From assembly GCF_006363955.1 (NCBI RefSeq), contig NZ_CP040948.1, positions 1,302,001-1,366,000 of the forward strand: a DNA stretch of 64,000 bases, given 5' to 3'. The translations under genes were made by a program, and so were the position numbers. Below are positions 45,466 through 55,329 of the stretch, in pieces. This DNA comes from Methylophilus medardicus (GTDB taxonomy: Bacteria > Pseudomonadota > Gammaproteobacteria > Burkholderiales > Methylophilaceae). The notes under the pieces are model-generated. The model searched no databases and had not been told where the DNA came from. It was given only the letters and a program-made list of their open reading frames with translations. Numbering within the stretch: position 1 is the stretch's first letter; every line of letters begins with the position of its first letter.

Positions 45466-46359
45466 TTATTCCACGTGTGCACAGGCATATTCATAGGCCT
45501 GGTGGTAATCAATATGCATCGGGCTTTCGCTTTGCAGCATTTGCTCCAACAATTTGTTTTGAGTGACGTATTTCAACTGGCCAATCGCCAACGCACCAAA
45601 GCCAGCCACTTGCGTGCCTTCAATAAAGCCGCCATTGGAGAAAGTATCGACACCTTCAATCCCTGAAGGTGGAACGGCGTTAACGTCGGCCACCACTTTG
45701 AGTGTGCTGGATTTTGCCAGCTGGGCCAGTTCCAATACACGAATCCCTGCCGGCGTCGCGCACAACGCCACAGTAGCTTCATTTAACACAGCGATTTTAG
45801 CGGCCTCAGTGCTGCCATCTACCACTTGCAACTTCACATCATAATTGGCGGATAGTTTATCGACATAAGTTTGCATGCTTTCGAGTCCAGCATGCGCCAC
45901 CATTAATACCGTTGATCCCTGACGGGCAGCAATTAAAGCGGCTGTCGAGCCCACTGTGCCACTGGCACCAAAAATGGCCACTTTTTCTTGACCGAGACCA
46001 CTGCCGGATTTTTGCAGATAAAAATCGACTTTTGCCAGCATGGCGGCTGCGGTAGTAAATGCACCAGAAGGATCAGAAAAGGTGTGGCATTCAAAAGGCT
46101 TAAACATGGCACTACGCGCCTGTTTTTGCATCTCTAATGCGACTTGAATATCGCGACCGCCAAAAAACAAGGCCTGCTGTTTTAAGCCACTAGGGCTGCG
46201 AGAAAAAATGGCATCCTGGGTCAAGGCCACGATTTCATTAAGCGTGACGTCGGTGTAAGAAATAATTTTTTCATAGCCGGCATCAAAGGCCATATTCACA
46301 TCAAATGGGCTGGCGTTTTTTGCGGCTGTAAACAAATGCATAATGCTGGTTTTTTTCAT
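45466..46359 (-). CDS. mtdB: NAD(P)-dependent methylene-tetrahydromethanopterin dehydrogenase
   Basis: A 297-residue enzyme oxidising methylene-H4MPT to methenyl-H4MPT with NAD(P)+. Features are SPFDVNMAFDAGYEKIISY near the N-terminus, the IFSRSPSGLKQQALFFGGRD stretch, and the dinucleotide fold VAIFGASGTVGSTAALIAA near residue 135, with VVADVNAVPPSGIEGVD towards the end. GGGGGGAA lies before the ATG. It heads the mtdB-orfY-mch-orf5-orf7 string; the 119 bases upstream separate it from beta-RFAP synthase and probably hold a promoter, though no clear boxes are seen. Confidence 0.94.
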   Translation of the reverse strand: MKKTSIMHLFTAAKNASPFDVNMAFDAGYEKIISYTDVTLNEIVALTQDAIFSRSPSGLKQQALFFGGRDIQVALEMQKQARSAMFKPFECHTFSDPSGAFTTAAAMLAKVDFYLQKSGSGLGQEKVAIFGASGTVGSTAALIAARQGSTVLMVAHAGLESMQTYVDKLSANYDVKLQVVDGSTEAAKIAVLNEATVALCATPAGIRVLELAQLAKSSTLKVVADVNAVPPSGIEGVDTFSNGGFIEGTQVAGFGALAIGQLKYVTQNKLLEQMLQSESPMHIDYHQAYEYACAHVE

Positions 46360-46478
46360 TATTCCCCCCGGAACCGTTCGTTAATCATAGCTATTCCCAA
46401 TATACACACATCGAAGCAGGTTCAAAATCAAGAGCAGACCGTGAAAATCATAACTTTTCAAGATTATCTGCCACAAAT

Positions 46479-47453
46479 TTAAGCCGAAGCGACTTTTATA
46501 TCGATCTGGGCAGACTGATTCATTGCCGCAGTCACCAAAAAGCCGAGCGCTGCATGCCCGGCGTAATTGGCGAGCAGTTGCATTTGCAAGTCGACCGCAA
46601 CTTGACGCGAGGGTAACAATACAAACCCGGTCGGGCCCCAAGAAGATTGCCCGGCGCCGACATAACCTTGTTTTATTAGACGGTTGAGAATCTCGCCAAC
46701 CGCTTGACTGGCATAAGCCCCCCCCTGTGCCGGCGAAAAGTAATCTGCGTTATAGCGCTGTAGCGCACCCAAAAACTCACTAAATGCGGCAAAGTCGTGC
46801 TCAATCAATGCGGGTAGGCCTTGGCTCAGTAATTGTTGCTGAATGGCTTGGGTCGCCGCAACGGACGGCGGCACCAGTTGTTTAAAAGCCGTTTTTTCGC
46901 CTTGACCATGCAAGCCGTGATGACTGCTATCTGTGATCAGTAAAAAATGCCAATCGGCGGGAAATGCCTGTTGTGCCAACATCGGCGGCACCACGGTGTG
47001 GGCGGCACGGCCGCCATCCACCACCAGACCGCCATGGGTAAAGGTGGCAATACCGATCCCTGATCGGGCACCGCGCTGATGGATCGCGGCGATTTCTGCG
47101 GGGTCAATGGAATGACCCAGCAAGCCGTTGACCGCAGCGCCAAGGGCAAGCGCCATTTGCGTACCAGAACCGAGACCGCCGTGCCGTGGAATCGCCTGTG
47201 GTATGGCGACATCCAGCAAGGTGTCTGTTTGAGTCGCAGACACATGACGCTGCAAAATAGCCGCTGCCCATGGGTCCAACGCTTGTTGTGGAGGACCAAA
47301 CCTCGCGTTGACCACAGTCTTAAAAGCATCAATCGCTACGCCAACGCTACCAAACTGGCGTTGTAGCTGATTACTCAAATTAAAAAAACCGAGATGTAGG
47401 CGACCGTAGGTGGTCACGCGCACCTGATCTGCTGCGGGAATCACTGCTTTCAT
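46479..47453 (-). CDS. orf4: Beta-ribofuranosylaminobenzene 5'-phosphate synthase
   Basis: A 324-residue GHMP-kinase-fold enzyme making the first committed intermediate of methanopterin from PRPP and 4-hydroxybenzoate or 4-aminobenzoate. It begins VRVTTYGRLHLGFFNL and has the glycine-rich loop PRHGGLGSGTQMALALGAAV near residue 100 and GIGIATFTHGGLVVDGGR later. It is called orf4 in Methylobacterium and mptG in archaea. It precedes mtdB in the same direction and is divergent from ppsA. A near-palindrome lies 36-57 bases upstream. Confidence 0.92.
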   Translation of the reverse strand: MKAVIPAADQVRVTTYGRLHLGFFNLSNQLQRQFGSVGVAIDAFKTVVNARFGPPQQALDPWAAAILQRHVSATQTDTLLDVAIPQAIPRHGGLGSGTQMALALGAAVNGLLGHSIDPAEIAAIHQRGARSGIGIATFTHGGLVVDGGRAAHTVVPPMLAQQAFPADWHFLLITDSSHHGLHGQGEKTAFKQLVPPSVAATQAIQQQLLSQGLPALIEHDFAAFSEFLGALQRYNADYFSPAQGGAYASQAVGEILNRLIKQGYVGAGQSSWGPTGFVLLPSRQVAVDLQMQLLANYAGHAALGFLVTAAMNQSAQIDIKVASA

Positions 47454-47488
47454 GGCGTTTTATTATAGGATGCTAAAAAAAATGAATT

Positions 47489-47511
47489 GTCACCCATATG
47501 GTGACGTGACA
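47489..47511. promoter_or_regulatory. Inverted/direct repeat between beta-RFAP synthase and ppsA
   Basis: GTCAC-N7-GTGAC is immediately followed by a second GTGAC, giving two overlapping dyads in the divergent region of two C1/carbon-metabolism genes. Binding of a dimeric regulator is possible. Confidence 0.35.
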
Positions 47512-47532
47512 TTAAAACATGATTTTGGCATA

Positions 47533-47560
47533 ATGACCGTTACAAAAGCCGTTCTATAAT
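47533..47560 (+). promoter_or_regulatory. Sigma-70 promoter of ppsA
   Basis: A perfect TATAAT is preceded at 16 bases by ATGACC, a weak match to TTGACA. It would give a leader of about 90 bases to the ppsA ATG, which has AAGG eight bases upstream. Confidence 0.5.
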
Positions 47561-47656
47561 CAGAAGATGTTAGGCAAACAGCCTCTATTTATCGAATTCA
47601 ATCCATCGCATTCCGCGATAGATTATCACCAGTTTTAAAATAATTAAGGGTTTTAT

Positions 47657-50029
47657 ATGGTAAGTCATGTTATTCCATTTGAGAATCTACGAAACACCGA
47701 TGTGCCGTCTGTTGGGGGCAAAAATGCCTCTTTAGGTGAGATGATTTCGCAGCTCTCCGCCAAAGGCGTACGCGTACCGACTGGTTTTGCAACCACGGCA
47801 GATGCCTACCGTGAGTTTTTAGCACAAGGTGGATTGAACAAAAAAATCAATGACTTGCTTGATAAATTAAATGCCGATGACACGCAGGAACTGGCGCGCG
47901 TGGGTGCACAAATTCGTCAGTGGATTATGGAGGCGGAGTTTCCACCGGCACTGCAAACAGCGATTGCTGAAAACTATGCCAAACTGATCGAAAGATCTGC
48001 GCAAGGGACGACTTTTGCGGTACGTTCCTCTGCCACCGCAGAAGACTTGCCAGATGCTTCATTTGCCGGCCAGCAAGAGTCTTTTTTGAATATTCACGGC
48101 TTGGACAACATCAGCCATGCCATCAAAGAGGTATTTGCTTCTTTATACAATGACCGCGCAATTTCTTACCGCGTACACAAAGGCTTTGTGCATGCCGATG
48201 TGGCACTCTCGGCCGGCGTACAACAAATGGTGCGCTCTGACATTGGCTGTGCTGGCGTCATGTTCACCATTGACACCGAATCTGGCCACCGTGATGTGGC
48301 CTTTATTACTTCGTCTTATGGCCTAGGTGAAACCGTGGTGCAAGGCGCAGTGAACCCAGATGAGTTTTATGTGCATAAGCCATTGCTGGCACAAGGTAAG
48401 CCAGCGATTGTGCGCCGCACCATGGGCTCCAAGCTGATCAAAATGATTTTTTCGGATGCGACGCAGGCCGGCAAATCGACCAGCACCGTTGAAGTGGATG
48501 CCGCAGAAAGCAATCGTTATTCATTGACCGATGCGGACATTTTAGAACTGGCGGGTTACGCCATGACCATTGAGCAGCATTATGGTTGCCCAATGGATAT
48601 CGAATGGGGCAAAAACGGCTTGGATAACAAGTTGTACATTTTGCAAGCGCGTCCTGAAACAGTGAAGTCGCAAGAAGCGGCTAAAAACATCACTGAAACG
48701 TTTAAATTACAAAAACATTCTTCTGTGCCAGTAGTCGCTGGTCGTGCGGTGACTCAAAAAGTCGGCGTCGGCCCAGTGCGTATCGTGCTGGATCCTGCGG
48801 ATATGCACGAAGTGCAACCTGGAGATGTGCTGGTCGCAGACATGACGGACCCTAACTGGGAGCCGGTAATGAAACGCGCCAGCGCACTGGTGACGAATCG
48901 TGGTGGCCGTACTTGCCACGCGGCGATTATTGCGCGTGAGCTCGGTATTCCTGCCATTGTTGGTTCTGTGAACGCCACCGACTTATTGCGTGATGGTGAA
49001 ATGGTGACCGTCTCTTGTGCTGAAGGCGAAACCGGTTTTGTGTACCACGGTGCCTTGGATTTTGAAATATCCACGCAATCAAACAGCGCCTTAGCAAAAC
49101 CGCCGTGCAAGATCATGATGAACGTGGGCAACCCTGACATGGCGTTTACATTCGCGCAAACGCCGAATGATGGCGTTGGGTTAGCGCGCTTGGAGTTTGT
49201 AATCAACAACATGGTTGGCATTCACCCAAAAGCGATTCTGAATGTCGATGCCATGCCAGCAGCCATTCAAGCCACGATCAAGAATCGTGCGCGTGGATAT
49301 GCGAACCCCAAACAATTCTATATCGACAAAGTGTCTGAAGGCGTTGCGACGATTGCGGCGGCATTCTATCCAAAACCAGTCATTGTGCGGACATCGGATT
49401 TTAAGTCAAATGAGTACAAAAAACTGGTCGGCGGCGAGATTTACGAGCCAGATGAAGAAAACCCAATGATTGGCTTCCGTGGCGCGGCGCGTTACATGGC
49501 AGAAGACTTTAAAGAGTGCTTTGCCATGGAGTGTCAGGCCATGAAAAAAGTACGTGACGAGATGGGTTTGACCAATGTGGAATTGATGATTCCTTTTGTG
49601 CGCACGTTGGACGAAGCACGCGCTGTGACAGAAATCATGGCTGCCAATGGCCTCAAACGTGGTGAAAACGGCCTGCGCCTGATCATGATGTGTGAAATCC
49701 CGGCAAACGCGCTGTTGGCCGAAGAGTTCTTGGAGTACTTCGATGGCTTCTCGATTGGTTCTAACGACCTGACGCAGCTGACATTGGGCATGGACCGCGA
49801 TTCTGGTATTCTTGCCGACGGTTTTGACGAGCGCAACGATGCGGTAAAAGTGCTGCTGAAAATGGCCATCAACACCTGTAACCGTTTGGGTAAATACGTT
49901 GGTATTTGTGGCCAGGGCCCTTCTGACCACGAAGACTTTGCAGAATGGCTGGTCGCTGAGGGCATCCAATCGGTCTCGCTCAACCCGGACACCGTTGTGG
50001 CAACTTGGCAGCGTTTGACCAAAAAATAA
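47657..50029 (+). CDS. ppsA: Phosphoenolpyruvate synthase (pyruvate, water dikinase)
   Basis: A 790-residue enzyme making PEP from pyruvate and ATP, needed for gluconeogenesis in ribulose-monophosphate methylotrophs. The N-terminal ATP-binding domain starts at [14 protein letters not shown] and includes [20 protein letters not shown]. The swivelling phosphohistidine is His421 in [16 protein letters not shown], the same number as in E. coli. The C-terminal PEP-binding barrel ends with [16 protein letters not shown] and the catalytic Cys in [14 protein letters not shown]. It is followed by its regulator ppsR. Confidence 0.96.
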   Translation: MVSHVIPFENLRNTDVPSVGGKNASLGEMISQLSAKGVRVPTGFATTADAYREFLAQGGLNKKINDLLDKLNADDTQELARVGAQIRQWIMEAEFPPALQTAIAENYAKLIERSAQGTTFAVRSSATAEDLPDASFAGQQESFLNIHGLDNISHAIKEVFASLYNDRAISYRVHKGFVHADVALSAGVQQMVRSDIGCAGVMFTIDTESGHRDVAFITSSYGLGETVVQGAVNPDEFYVHKPLLAQGKPAIVRRTMGSKLIKMIFSDATQAGKSTSTVEVDAAESNRYSLTDADILELAGYAMTIEQHYGCPMDIEWGKNGLDNKLYILQARPETVKSQEAAKNITETFKLQKHSSVPVVAGRAVTQKVGVGPVRIVLDPADMHEVQPGDVLVADMTDPNWEPVMKRASALVTNRGGRTCHAAIIARELGIPAIVGSVNATDLLRDGEMVTVSCAEGETGFVYHGALDFEISTQSNSALAKPPCKIMMNVGNPDMAFTFAQTPNDGVGLARLEFVINNMVGIHPKAILNVDAMPAAIQATIKNRARGYANPKQFYIDKVSEGVATIAAAFYPKPVIVRTSDFKSNEYKKLVGGEIYEPDEENPMIGFRGAARYMAEDFKECFAMECQAMKKVRDEMGLTNVELMIPFVRTLDEARAVTEIMAANGLKRGENGLRLIMMCEIPANALLAEEFLEYFDGFSIGSNDLTQLTLGMDRDSGILADGFDERNDAVKVLLKMAINTCNRLGKYVGICGQGPSDHEDFAEWLVAEGIQSVSLNPDTVVATWQRLTKK

Positions 50030-50058
50030 ATATTTAGCAATCAACTCAAGGCGTTCGC

Positions 50059-50862
50059 ATGAATCACCGTTCTGTTTTTATTATTTCTGATGGCACGGGG
50101 ATTACAGCTGGCGCCTTGAGCAAGTTGCTAGAGCACTTTCCAAATACCAAATTTACTACCACGCGCCTGCCCTTCACGGACAACGACGAAAAGGTCCAAG
50201 CCGCATTTGAGCATATTCAAAAAGTCGCTGGCGAAGACGGCATCCGCCCGATTGTCATTATGTCAGTCGGCAACGGTGAACACCGTAACCACCTTAAGCA
50301 GGCCAATGCCTACTTTATCGATTTATTCCACCGTTTTATTTATCCGCTGGGTTCTGAGCTCAATCAAGAGCCGCTCACAGGCGCCAGCATTGCTTACAGT
50401 GCAATGGGGAATAGCTACCATGAGCGCATGGAAGCAATCAACTTCACGCTGAATCATGATGACGGCATGACGAATTCTGGCTTAGATGAAGCAGAAGTCA
50501 TTCTAATCGGGGTTTCTCGTTGCGGAAAAACCCCCACCAGCATTTATCTCGCCATGCAGTTTGGTATCAAAGCCGCCAATTACCCACTGATTCCAGAGGA
50601 TTTTGAGCGCGGTGCCCTGCCCGCTGCCTTGCAAAAAAACATTGATAAAATTTTTGGTTTGACCATTAAAGCGGAACGTTTACATTCTGTCCGCAATGAA
50701 CGTCGCCCAGACAGTTTTTATGCTTCACTCGATAATTGCCGCAAAGAAATTGAAATCGCTGAAAGCATGATGCGCGCTGCGGGCATCCCTTGGGCAGACT
50801 CTACCAGCCGCTCGATTGAAGAGCTCTCCGCCTTGATCATGCAAAAAATTCGCCAGCGCTAA
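50059..50862 (+). CDS. ppsR: PEP synthase regulatory kinase/pyrophosphorylase (DUF299)
   Basis: A 267-residue PSRP protein that inactivates PEP synthase by ADP-dependent phosphorylation of a Thr next to the catalytic His and reverses this with phosphate. The family start VFIISDGTGITAGALSKLL and the P-loop GVSRCGKT (Gly151-Thr158) are intact. AAGG lies seven bases before the ATG. It follows ppsA by 29 bases and its stop codon lies inside the loop of a terminator. Confidence 0.95.
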   Translation: MNHRSVFIISDGTGITAGALSKLLEHFPNTKFTTTRLPFTDNDEKVQAAFEHIQKVAGEDGIRPIVIMSVGNGEHRNHLKQANAYFIDLFHRFIYPLGSELNQEPLTGASIAYSAMGNSYHERMEAINFTLNHDDGMTNSGLDEAEVILIGVSRCGKTPTSIYLAMQFGIKAANYPLIPEDFERGALPAALQKNIDKIFGLTIKAERLHSVRNERRPDSFYASLDNCRKEIEIAESMMRAAGIPWADSTSRSIEELSALIMQKIRQR

Positions 50863-50877
50863 GGCTGGCGATTTTTT
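50851..50877 (+). terminator. Rho-independent terminator of ppsA-ppsR
   Basis: CGCCAGC and GCTGGCG form a 7-bp stem with a six-base loop containing the ppsR stop codon, followed by ATTTTTT. Confidence 0.92.
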
Positions 50878-50922
50878 AAATGCGTTAACGGCCTCGATGC
50901 CGCCTGTGATTTTAGCTGACGC

Positions 50923-51609
50923 CTACGCGGCCATCGCCATTTCGCGCGTAGAAGTGCCTTTGTTGATTGCCGTCTGCGGCTTTAGCATGTCGCCCCGCCA
51001 AAAATAATAGAACTCACGTGCAACACTCAAAAAAGTATGTTGTGAACCCAAAGCATTGAACAAAGGCAGGTTTCTGTCGACCATTTGACGATAGCTGTGA
51101 GACTGTTTGAAGGAAACATGGCGTAAGGACATGAGTAAGTATCTTGCCATGCGCATACGCTCTTTAAACACAGCTGGCTCAAATCCGCGCACTTGCGTCA
51201 TCTGCTCAAAGGTTTCCATGACTTGCGTTTCGTGACTGGTCATCGGCGTTTTATCCAAATCGTACCAATGCTTAAACAATTCGTCCTGTGCCACCATCAC
51301 CACGGGGGTGCTGCCATTAAACACTTTGGCCTGACTCATGGCAGCAATGGCTTTAATATCACCGACCCAAAACGAGAAAAACTCACGAATCACTGGCAAA
51401 ATACTAGGAATCTCAGCTGGGTCAATGCTGGCAATAAAACGATCGACCGCATGTCGATAATGGCTACCATCACAGGGGATGTCTTTTAAAAAGGCACTGA
51501 CCCGAATCAGGATGAATTCTCGCTGCACCAATACGCGCTGGCTTACCCCTTGCCCAGTCAGCAACTTCACGTATGCTTTTTGCGCCTCTTCTTCTCTGGT
51601 CATTTCCAT
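50923..51609 (-). CDS. Unknown protein with internally duplicated helical domain
   Basis: I do not recognise the family. The 228 residues are soluble and largely helical with no signal peptide or membrane span. The two halves resemble each other: YRHAVDRF...IREFFSFWVGD (around residues 51-85) and YRQMVDRN...AREFYYFWRGD (around residues 180-214), suggesting an ancient tandem duplication. The start is placed at ATG with GGAG nine bases upstream; the open frame reaches further but without that support. It is transcribed away from the MFS gene region on the same strand, with a weak terminator in between. No function is proposed. Confidence 0.75.
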   Translation of the reverse strand: MEMTREEEAQKAYVKLLTGQGVSQRVLVQREFILIRVSAFLKDIPCDGSHYRHAVDRFIASIDPAEIPSILPVIREFFSFWVGDIKAIAAMSQAKVFNGSTPVVMVAQDELFKHWYDLDKTPMTSHETQVMETFEQMTQVRGFEPAVFKERMRMARYLLMSLRHVSFKQSHSYRQMVDRNLPLFNALGSQHTFLSVAREFYYFWRGDMLKPQTAINKGTSTREMAMAA

Positions 51610-51718
51610 GATGATTGACTCCACTTGTCGGATTTGTATAACGCACTGCGACGAGGCAGGCACTGACAATTTCATCTTAATGCAGTCGTAGGGCGATCAA
51701 ATATGCAATGAAGTTGGT

Positions 51719-51742
51719 AAAAGCCCCATATTTCAGGGCTTG
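51719..51742 (-). terminator. Weak Rho-independent terminator after the MFS gene
   Basis: On the minus strand AAGCCC-N9-GGGCTT is followed by a short TT run. It lies 23 bases after the exporter stop codon. Stem strength and T-run are modest. Confidence 0.45.
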
Positions 51743-51764
51743 CACAGGCTTTGTGCGACACTCG

Positions 51765-52961
51765 CTACGAAGTGGTTGGTTGGCGTGAAAACCATAGCAG
51801 CAAGGTGCTCAGAATGATCATGGCCAACATCGCCATGGCCAAGGTCAATGTGGAATGCCATACCAAGGGCACAATCAGGGCTGAGCACAGCGTTGAGCAC
51901 AACATCTGCATGAATGCTTGTGCAGAGGCAGCGGTGCCACGCAAGGTCGGATAACAATCGAGTGCTGCAATCGATAAGATCGGCATGGCGGTTGCCATAC
52001 CGACATTAAACAAAGCGATGGGTAGAATCGACAACCACCAAGCAGAATGTGCGCTCATACTCATCCACCACTGCAAGCCTACGTTGGCGCTGGCGATAAT
52101 AAGCATCCAAGCAAATGCCCAGCGTAACACCCTGGTGGGGGCAATCTTGCCTGCCGTATGGCGTGAGATCCAAGAACCCAGCATCATGCCGGTCACCGTG
52201 GGCACAAACAAATAACCAAACTGTTGGCTATTCAGATGTAAATGCTTGACCAGAAAGACCGGGCTTGCCAACACGTAAATAAAGAATGCGGAAAAATTGA
52301 GCCCCAAGCAGATGATCAGCCCCAAAAAAACTTTATGTTTTAGCATCTTGCCGTAGGTCTGCACGATGCCTTGGATTGAAAATGCAATCCGTTTCTCCGC
52401 AGGCATGGTTTCTGGCAGGTAGCGCACCGCCATCCATAGCGCAATCGCGGCATACAGGGCCAAAAAGATAAAAATGGCCTGCCAGTGGATGCCTAAAAGA
52501 ATCCCGCCCAGAATCGGCGCAATCGCAGGGGCAATGCCAAATAACAGCTGCACAGTCGCCATCACCCGTTGCGCTTGTGCACCTGAAAACAGATCACGCA
52601 CCATGGCACGTGCAACGGTGTTGCCCGCCCCACCACTCATACCTTGCAAGGCTCTGAACAGCCACAAGGTTTGAACATTCGGTGCAAAAGCACAGCCGAC
52701 ACTGGCCAACATAAAAATCGCTAGCCCCCATTTAATGGTCGTGATACGACCGATCGCATCAGAAATCGCACCATGACAAAGTGTCATTAACGCATAGGGC
52801 AGCAAATACAAGGTCAAACTTTGTTGGATCGCTAATTCATCGGTGCCAAATGCTGCAGCCATGATGTGAAAGGCAGGTAAGTAAGTATCTATGGCAAATG
52901 GCGCTAGCGCAGCCAAAGCAGCCAACACTAATACCAAGGTAGAAGAACGTGATTTAAACAT
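51765..52961 (-). CDS. Bcr/CflA-family multidrug efflux MFS transporter
   Basis: A 398-residue inner-membrane protein with twelve hydrophobic segments of the DHA1 type. The first segment contains FAIDTYLPAF, a Bcr/CflA hallmark, and loop 2-3 has HGAISDAIGRI, the MFS motif A. ALQGMSGGAGNTVARAMVRD is the family motif in segment 4-5. It would export drugs or sulfonamide-like and dipeptide compounds by proton antiport. The ATG at 52961 with AAGG six bases upstream is chosen; a start 21 bases upstream lies inside the T-run of the pqq terminator. Confidence 0.87.
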   Translation of the reverse strand: MFKSRSSTLVLVLAALAALAPFAIDTYLPAFHIMAAAFGTDELAIQQSLTLYLLPYALMTLCHGAISDAIGRITTIKWGLAIFMLASVGCAFAPNVQTLWLFRALQGMSGGAGNTVARAMVRDLFSGAQAQRVMATVQLLFGIAPAIAPILGGILLGIHWQAIFIFLALYAAIALWMAVRYLPETMPAEKRIAFSIQGIVQTYGKMLKHKVFLGLIICLGLNFSAFFIYVLASPVFLVKHLHLNSQQFGYLFVPTVTGMMLGSWISRHTAGKIAPTRVLRWAFAWMLIIASANVGLQWWMSMSAHSAWWLSILPIALFNVGMATAMPILSIAALDCYPTLRGTAASAQAFMQMLCSTLCSALIVPLVWHSTLTLAMAMLAMIILSTLLLWFSRQPTTS

Positions 52962-52971
52962 GAACGACCTT

Positions 52972-53001
52972 AGAAAAAACAAAGGTGCCCTCAGGCACCT
53001 T
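52972..53001 (-). terminator. Rho-independent terminator of the pqq operon
   Basis: On the minus strand AAGGTGCC-TGAG-GGCACCTT is a perfect 8-bp stem followed by TGTTTTTT. It ends 54 bases after the pqqE stop, and its T-run abuts the ribosome binding site of the MFS gene. Confidence 0.9.
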
Positions 53002-53055
53002 GGGTATTATAAGGCAGACCTGAAAACAATATCTGCCAGTTTAACCAATCTTCGC

Positions 53056-54237
53056 TTAGGGCAAAGCATGAAACTGTTCGATGCGCTCTTTATCACCCTC
53101 AACATATTTTTTAGAATTTTTGTCTGTTCTAAAGATAATGGGTTGCTCACGCAGCTGCGGTTTTTGTGAATTGGCTAAGGCCTCATCGATTAAATGACGA
53201 TTTGGCGATTTTGTACACACTGGATCGGCCATTTCGGCGTCACCACTCAGCAGGTATGACTGACAACGACAACCGCCGAGATCGTTTTCTCTCTCATCAC
53301 AACTACGGCAAGGCTCTTTCATCCAATCCATACCACGGTATTTGGTAAAGGCTGGAGATTCTTTCCAAGCCCACTCCAAACCATTCTCGCGGACATTGGG
53401 GAATGTCATGCCGGGTAACACACGCGCCGAATGGCAAGGCAACACATCCCCATTGGCAGTCACGATCATAAACACTTCGCCCCAGCCATTCATGCATTTT
53501 TTGGGCCGGTCAGAAAAGTAATCTGGCACCACAAAAAACACCTTCATTTTGTTACCGACCCGCTCTCTGAAAGCGTTAGTCGCGGCCTCAGCTTGGTTTA
53601 ATTGCTCACGCGTTGGCATGAGCTGATCACGATTCACCAAACTCCAGCCGTAATATTGCGTGTTCGCTAACTCAACATAGTCAGCCCCCAGCGCTTCTGC
53701 CATTTCTAAGATCCGACCCACTTGGTCAATATTGTAACGGTGGATCACCACGTTCAATACCATGGGGTAGCCATGCGCTTTGATCATGCCCGCGACTTTT
53801 TTCTTCAATTCAAAGGTGCGGGTATCGGTAATAAAGTTGCTGATGTCTTCAGTGACATCATGCATCGACAGTTGAATGTGGTCTAAGCCCCCTTCTTTAA
53901 AGGCTTGAATTCGCTTCTCGGTTAAGCCCACTCCAGATGTAATCAGGTTGCTGTAGTAGCCAAGCTTGTGCGCCTCTGCCACAATTTCTTCAATGTCGTC
54001 ACGTAATAACGGCTCCCCCCCAGAAATACCGAGCTGTATGGCCCCCATTTTACGTGCATCGCGCAACGCACTAATCCATTGCTCAGTGCTTAACTCATTT
54101 TTGGTATGTTTGTCATAATCGGTGGGGTTATAACAAAATGCGCAATGCAGTGGGCACCGATATGTAACTTCTGCCAGCAACCATAACGGTTGCTTCTGGG
54201 TGACGTTTGCTGCTACGCCATTATTAAGCTGTGCCAT
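53056..54237 (-). CDS. pqqE: PqqA peptide cyclase (radical SAM)
   Basis: A 393-residue radical SAM enzyme that forms the Glu-Tyr carbon-carbon bond in PqqA, the first step of PQQ synthesis. The SAM cluster cysteines are Cys28, Cys32 and Cys35 in YRCPLHCAFCYNP. GISGGEPLLRDD follows, and the C-terminal SPASM region carries further cysteines in LPCHSARVLPG, EPCRSCDERENDLGGCRCQ and ADPVCTKSP. TAGGAG precedes the ATG. It is the last gene of pqqBCDE, 17 bases after pqqD. Confidence 0.97.
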   Translation of the reverse strand: MAQLNNGVAANVTQKQPLWLLAEVTYRCPLHCAFCYNPTDYDKHTKNELSTEQWISALRDARKMGAIQLGISGGEPLLRDDIEEIVAEAHKLGYYSNLITSGVGLTEKRIQAFKEGGLDHIQLSMHDVTEDISNFITDTRTFELKKKVAGMIKAHGYPMVLNVVIHRYNIDQVGRILEMAEALGADYVELANTQYYGWSLVNRDQLMPTREQLNQAEAATNAFRERVGNKMKVFFVVPDYFSDRPKKCMNGWGEVFMIVTANGDVLPCHSARVLPGMTFPNVRENGLEWAWKESPAFTKYRGMDWMKEPCRSCDERENDLGGCRCQSYLLSGDAEMADPVCTKSPNRHLIDEALANSQKPQLREQPIIFRTDKNSKKYVEGDKERIEQFHALP

Positions 54238-54254
54238 GTGACTCTCCTAACGGA

Positions 54255-54539
54255 TTAATTGACCTTGCGTAACCAGGCTTTACCAACAGCAAGGTCAAAC
54301 ATACCCACAATATCGGATTCAATGCCTTCGGCATCCGGAAACGCGGTTTTTAACGCAGTCACGATATCGCCCACGCTCGCTTTACCATCCACGCGTTTCA
54401 GAATCTCTCCTGCACCGCCATGCAATTTGACCATGCCTTCAGGAAACAGCAGCACGTAGCTTTGTTGCGCTTCTTCCCATTGAAAGCGATGATGCAAGGC
54501 AATGGCGTATATATCTGAATGTTGGATGTTATTTTCCAT
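54255..54539 (-). CDS. pqqD: PqqA-binding chaperone PqqD
   Basis: A 94-residue peptide chaperone that presents PqqA to PqqE, here a separate protein rather than a fusion. The family stretches HHRFQWEEAQQSYVLLFPEG, VKLHGGAGEILKRVDG and the winged-helix-like C-terminus are present. The start ENNIQHS with GAAG upstream gives the usual length; the longer open frame overlaps pqqC and is not PqqD-like. Confidence 0.94.
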   Translation of the reverse strand: MENNIQHSDIYAIALHHRFQWEEAQQSYVLLFPEGMVKLHGGAGEILKRVDGKASVGDIVTALKTAFPDAEGIESDIVGMFDLAVGKAWLRKVN

Positions 54540-54558
54540 GTTGCACTTCTTTCGTTGC

Positions 54559-55320
54559 TTATCTGAACTTGATGACAGGTTGGCGCATGTAGTCGCGGTC
54601 TTCAACCTGAATTTTCGTACTTGCTAACATGATGGCATCCGCAATCACCCACAACACATCGAGTTTGAATTGCAAAATGTCTAAGGCACGCAGCTGCATC
54701 TCACGGCTCACGCTAAAATAATCTAGCGTAATGCCTAGCCCTTGCTCAACATCGCGACGTGCTTCGGTCAGGCGTTTTTTAAAATACACAAAGCCCTCTT
54801 CTTTCACCCATGGATACATGGCTGGCCAAGAACTGATGCGTTGCTGGTGAATATGCGGCGCAAACAATTCAGTGAGGCTAGAACAGACACTCTCTTGCCA
54901 AGGCCGTTGACGAGCAAAGTTCACGTAGGCATCAACAGCAAATTTCACGCCAGGAGAAACCAATTCAAGGGAGGTGACTTGGTCGCGCGACAAGCCCACG
55001 GCCTCACTCAGTTTAAGCCAAGCTTCAATCCCGCCCTCGACCCCATCGTAACCATCATGGTCGGTGATTCTGTGAATCCAGCCTTTGCGTACCTCTTTGT
55101 CGGGGCAATTGGACATCACTGCCGCATCCTTCTGCGGAATCATGATTTGATAGTAATAACGATTTGCCACCCAGCATTGCAGTTGCTCTTTTGTCAGCTT
55201 ACCTTCATACATCAGCACGTGGATAGGATGATAGATGTGATAGCCCTGTCCTTTTTCACGCAGTTTGGCTTCAAACTCTTCGCGTGACCATGGCAAATTA
55301 TCGTGGGTAACTGTGTTCAT
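54559..55320 (-). CDS. pqqC: Pyrroloquinoline-quinone synthase
   Basis: A 253-residue cofactor-free oxidase performing the final ring closure and eight-electron oxidation of PQQ synthesis. The family pattern [36 protein letters not shown], and [19 protein letters not shown] is intact, including the His, Arg and Lys residues used in catalysis. GGAGCGCAAT precedes the ATG. It lies nine bases after pqqB. Confidence 0.97.
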   Translation of the reverse strand: MNTVTHDNLPWSREEFEAKLREKGQGYHIYHPIHVLMYEGKLTKEQLQCWVANRYYYQIMIPQKDAAVMSNCPDKEVRKGWIHRITDHDGYDGVEGGIEAWLKLSEAVGLSRDQVTSLELVSPGVKFAVDAYVNFARQRPWQESVCSSLTELFAPHIHQQRISSWPAMYPWVKEEGFVYFKKRLTEARRDVEQGLGITLDYFSVSREMQLRALDILQFKLDVLWVIADAIMLASTKIQVEDRDYMRQPVIKFR

Positions 55321-55329
55321 ATTGCGCTC

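Noticed and set aside
49406-50044. Long antisense frame opposite ppsA.
   Set aside because: It mirrors a highly conserved real gene, has no ribosome binding site, and its translation shows no domain.
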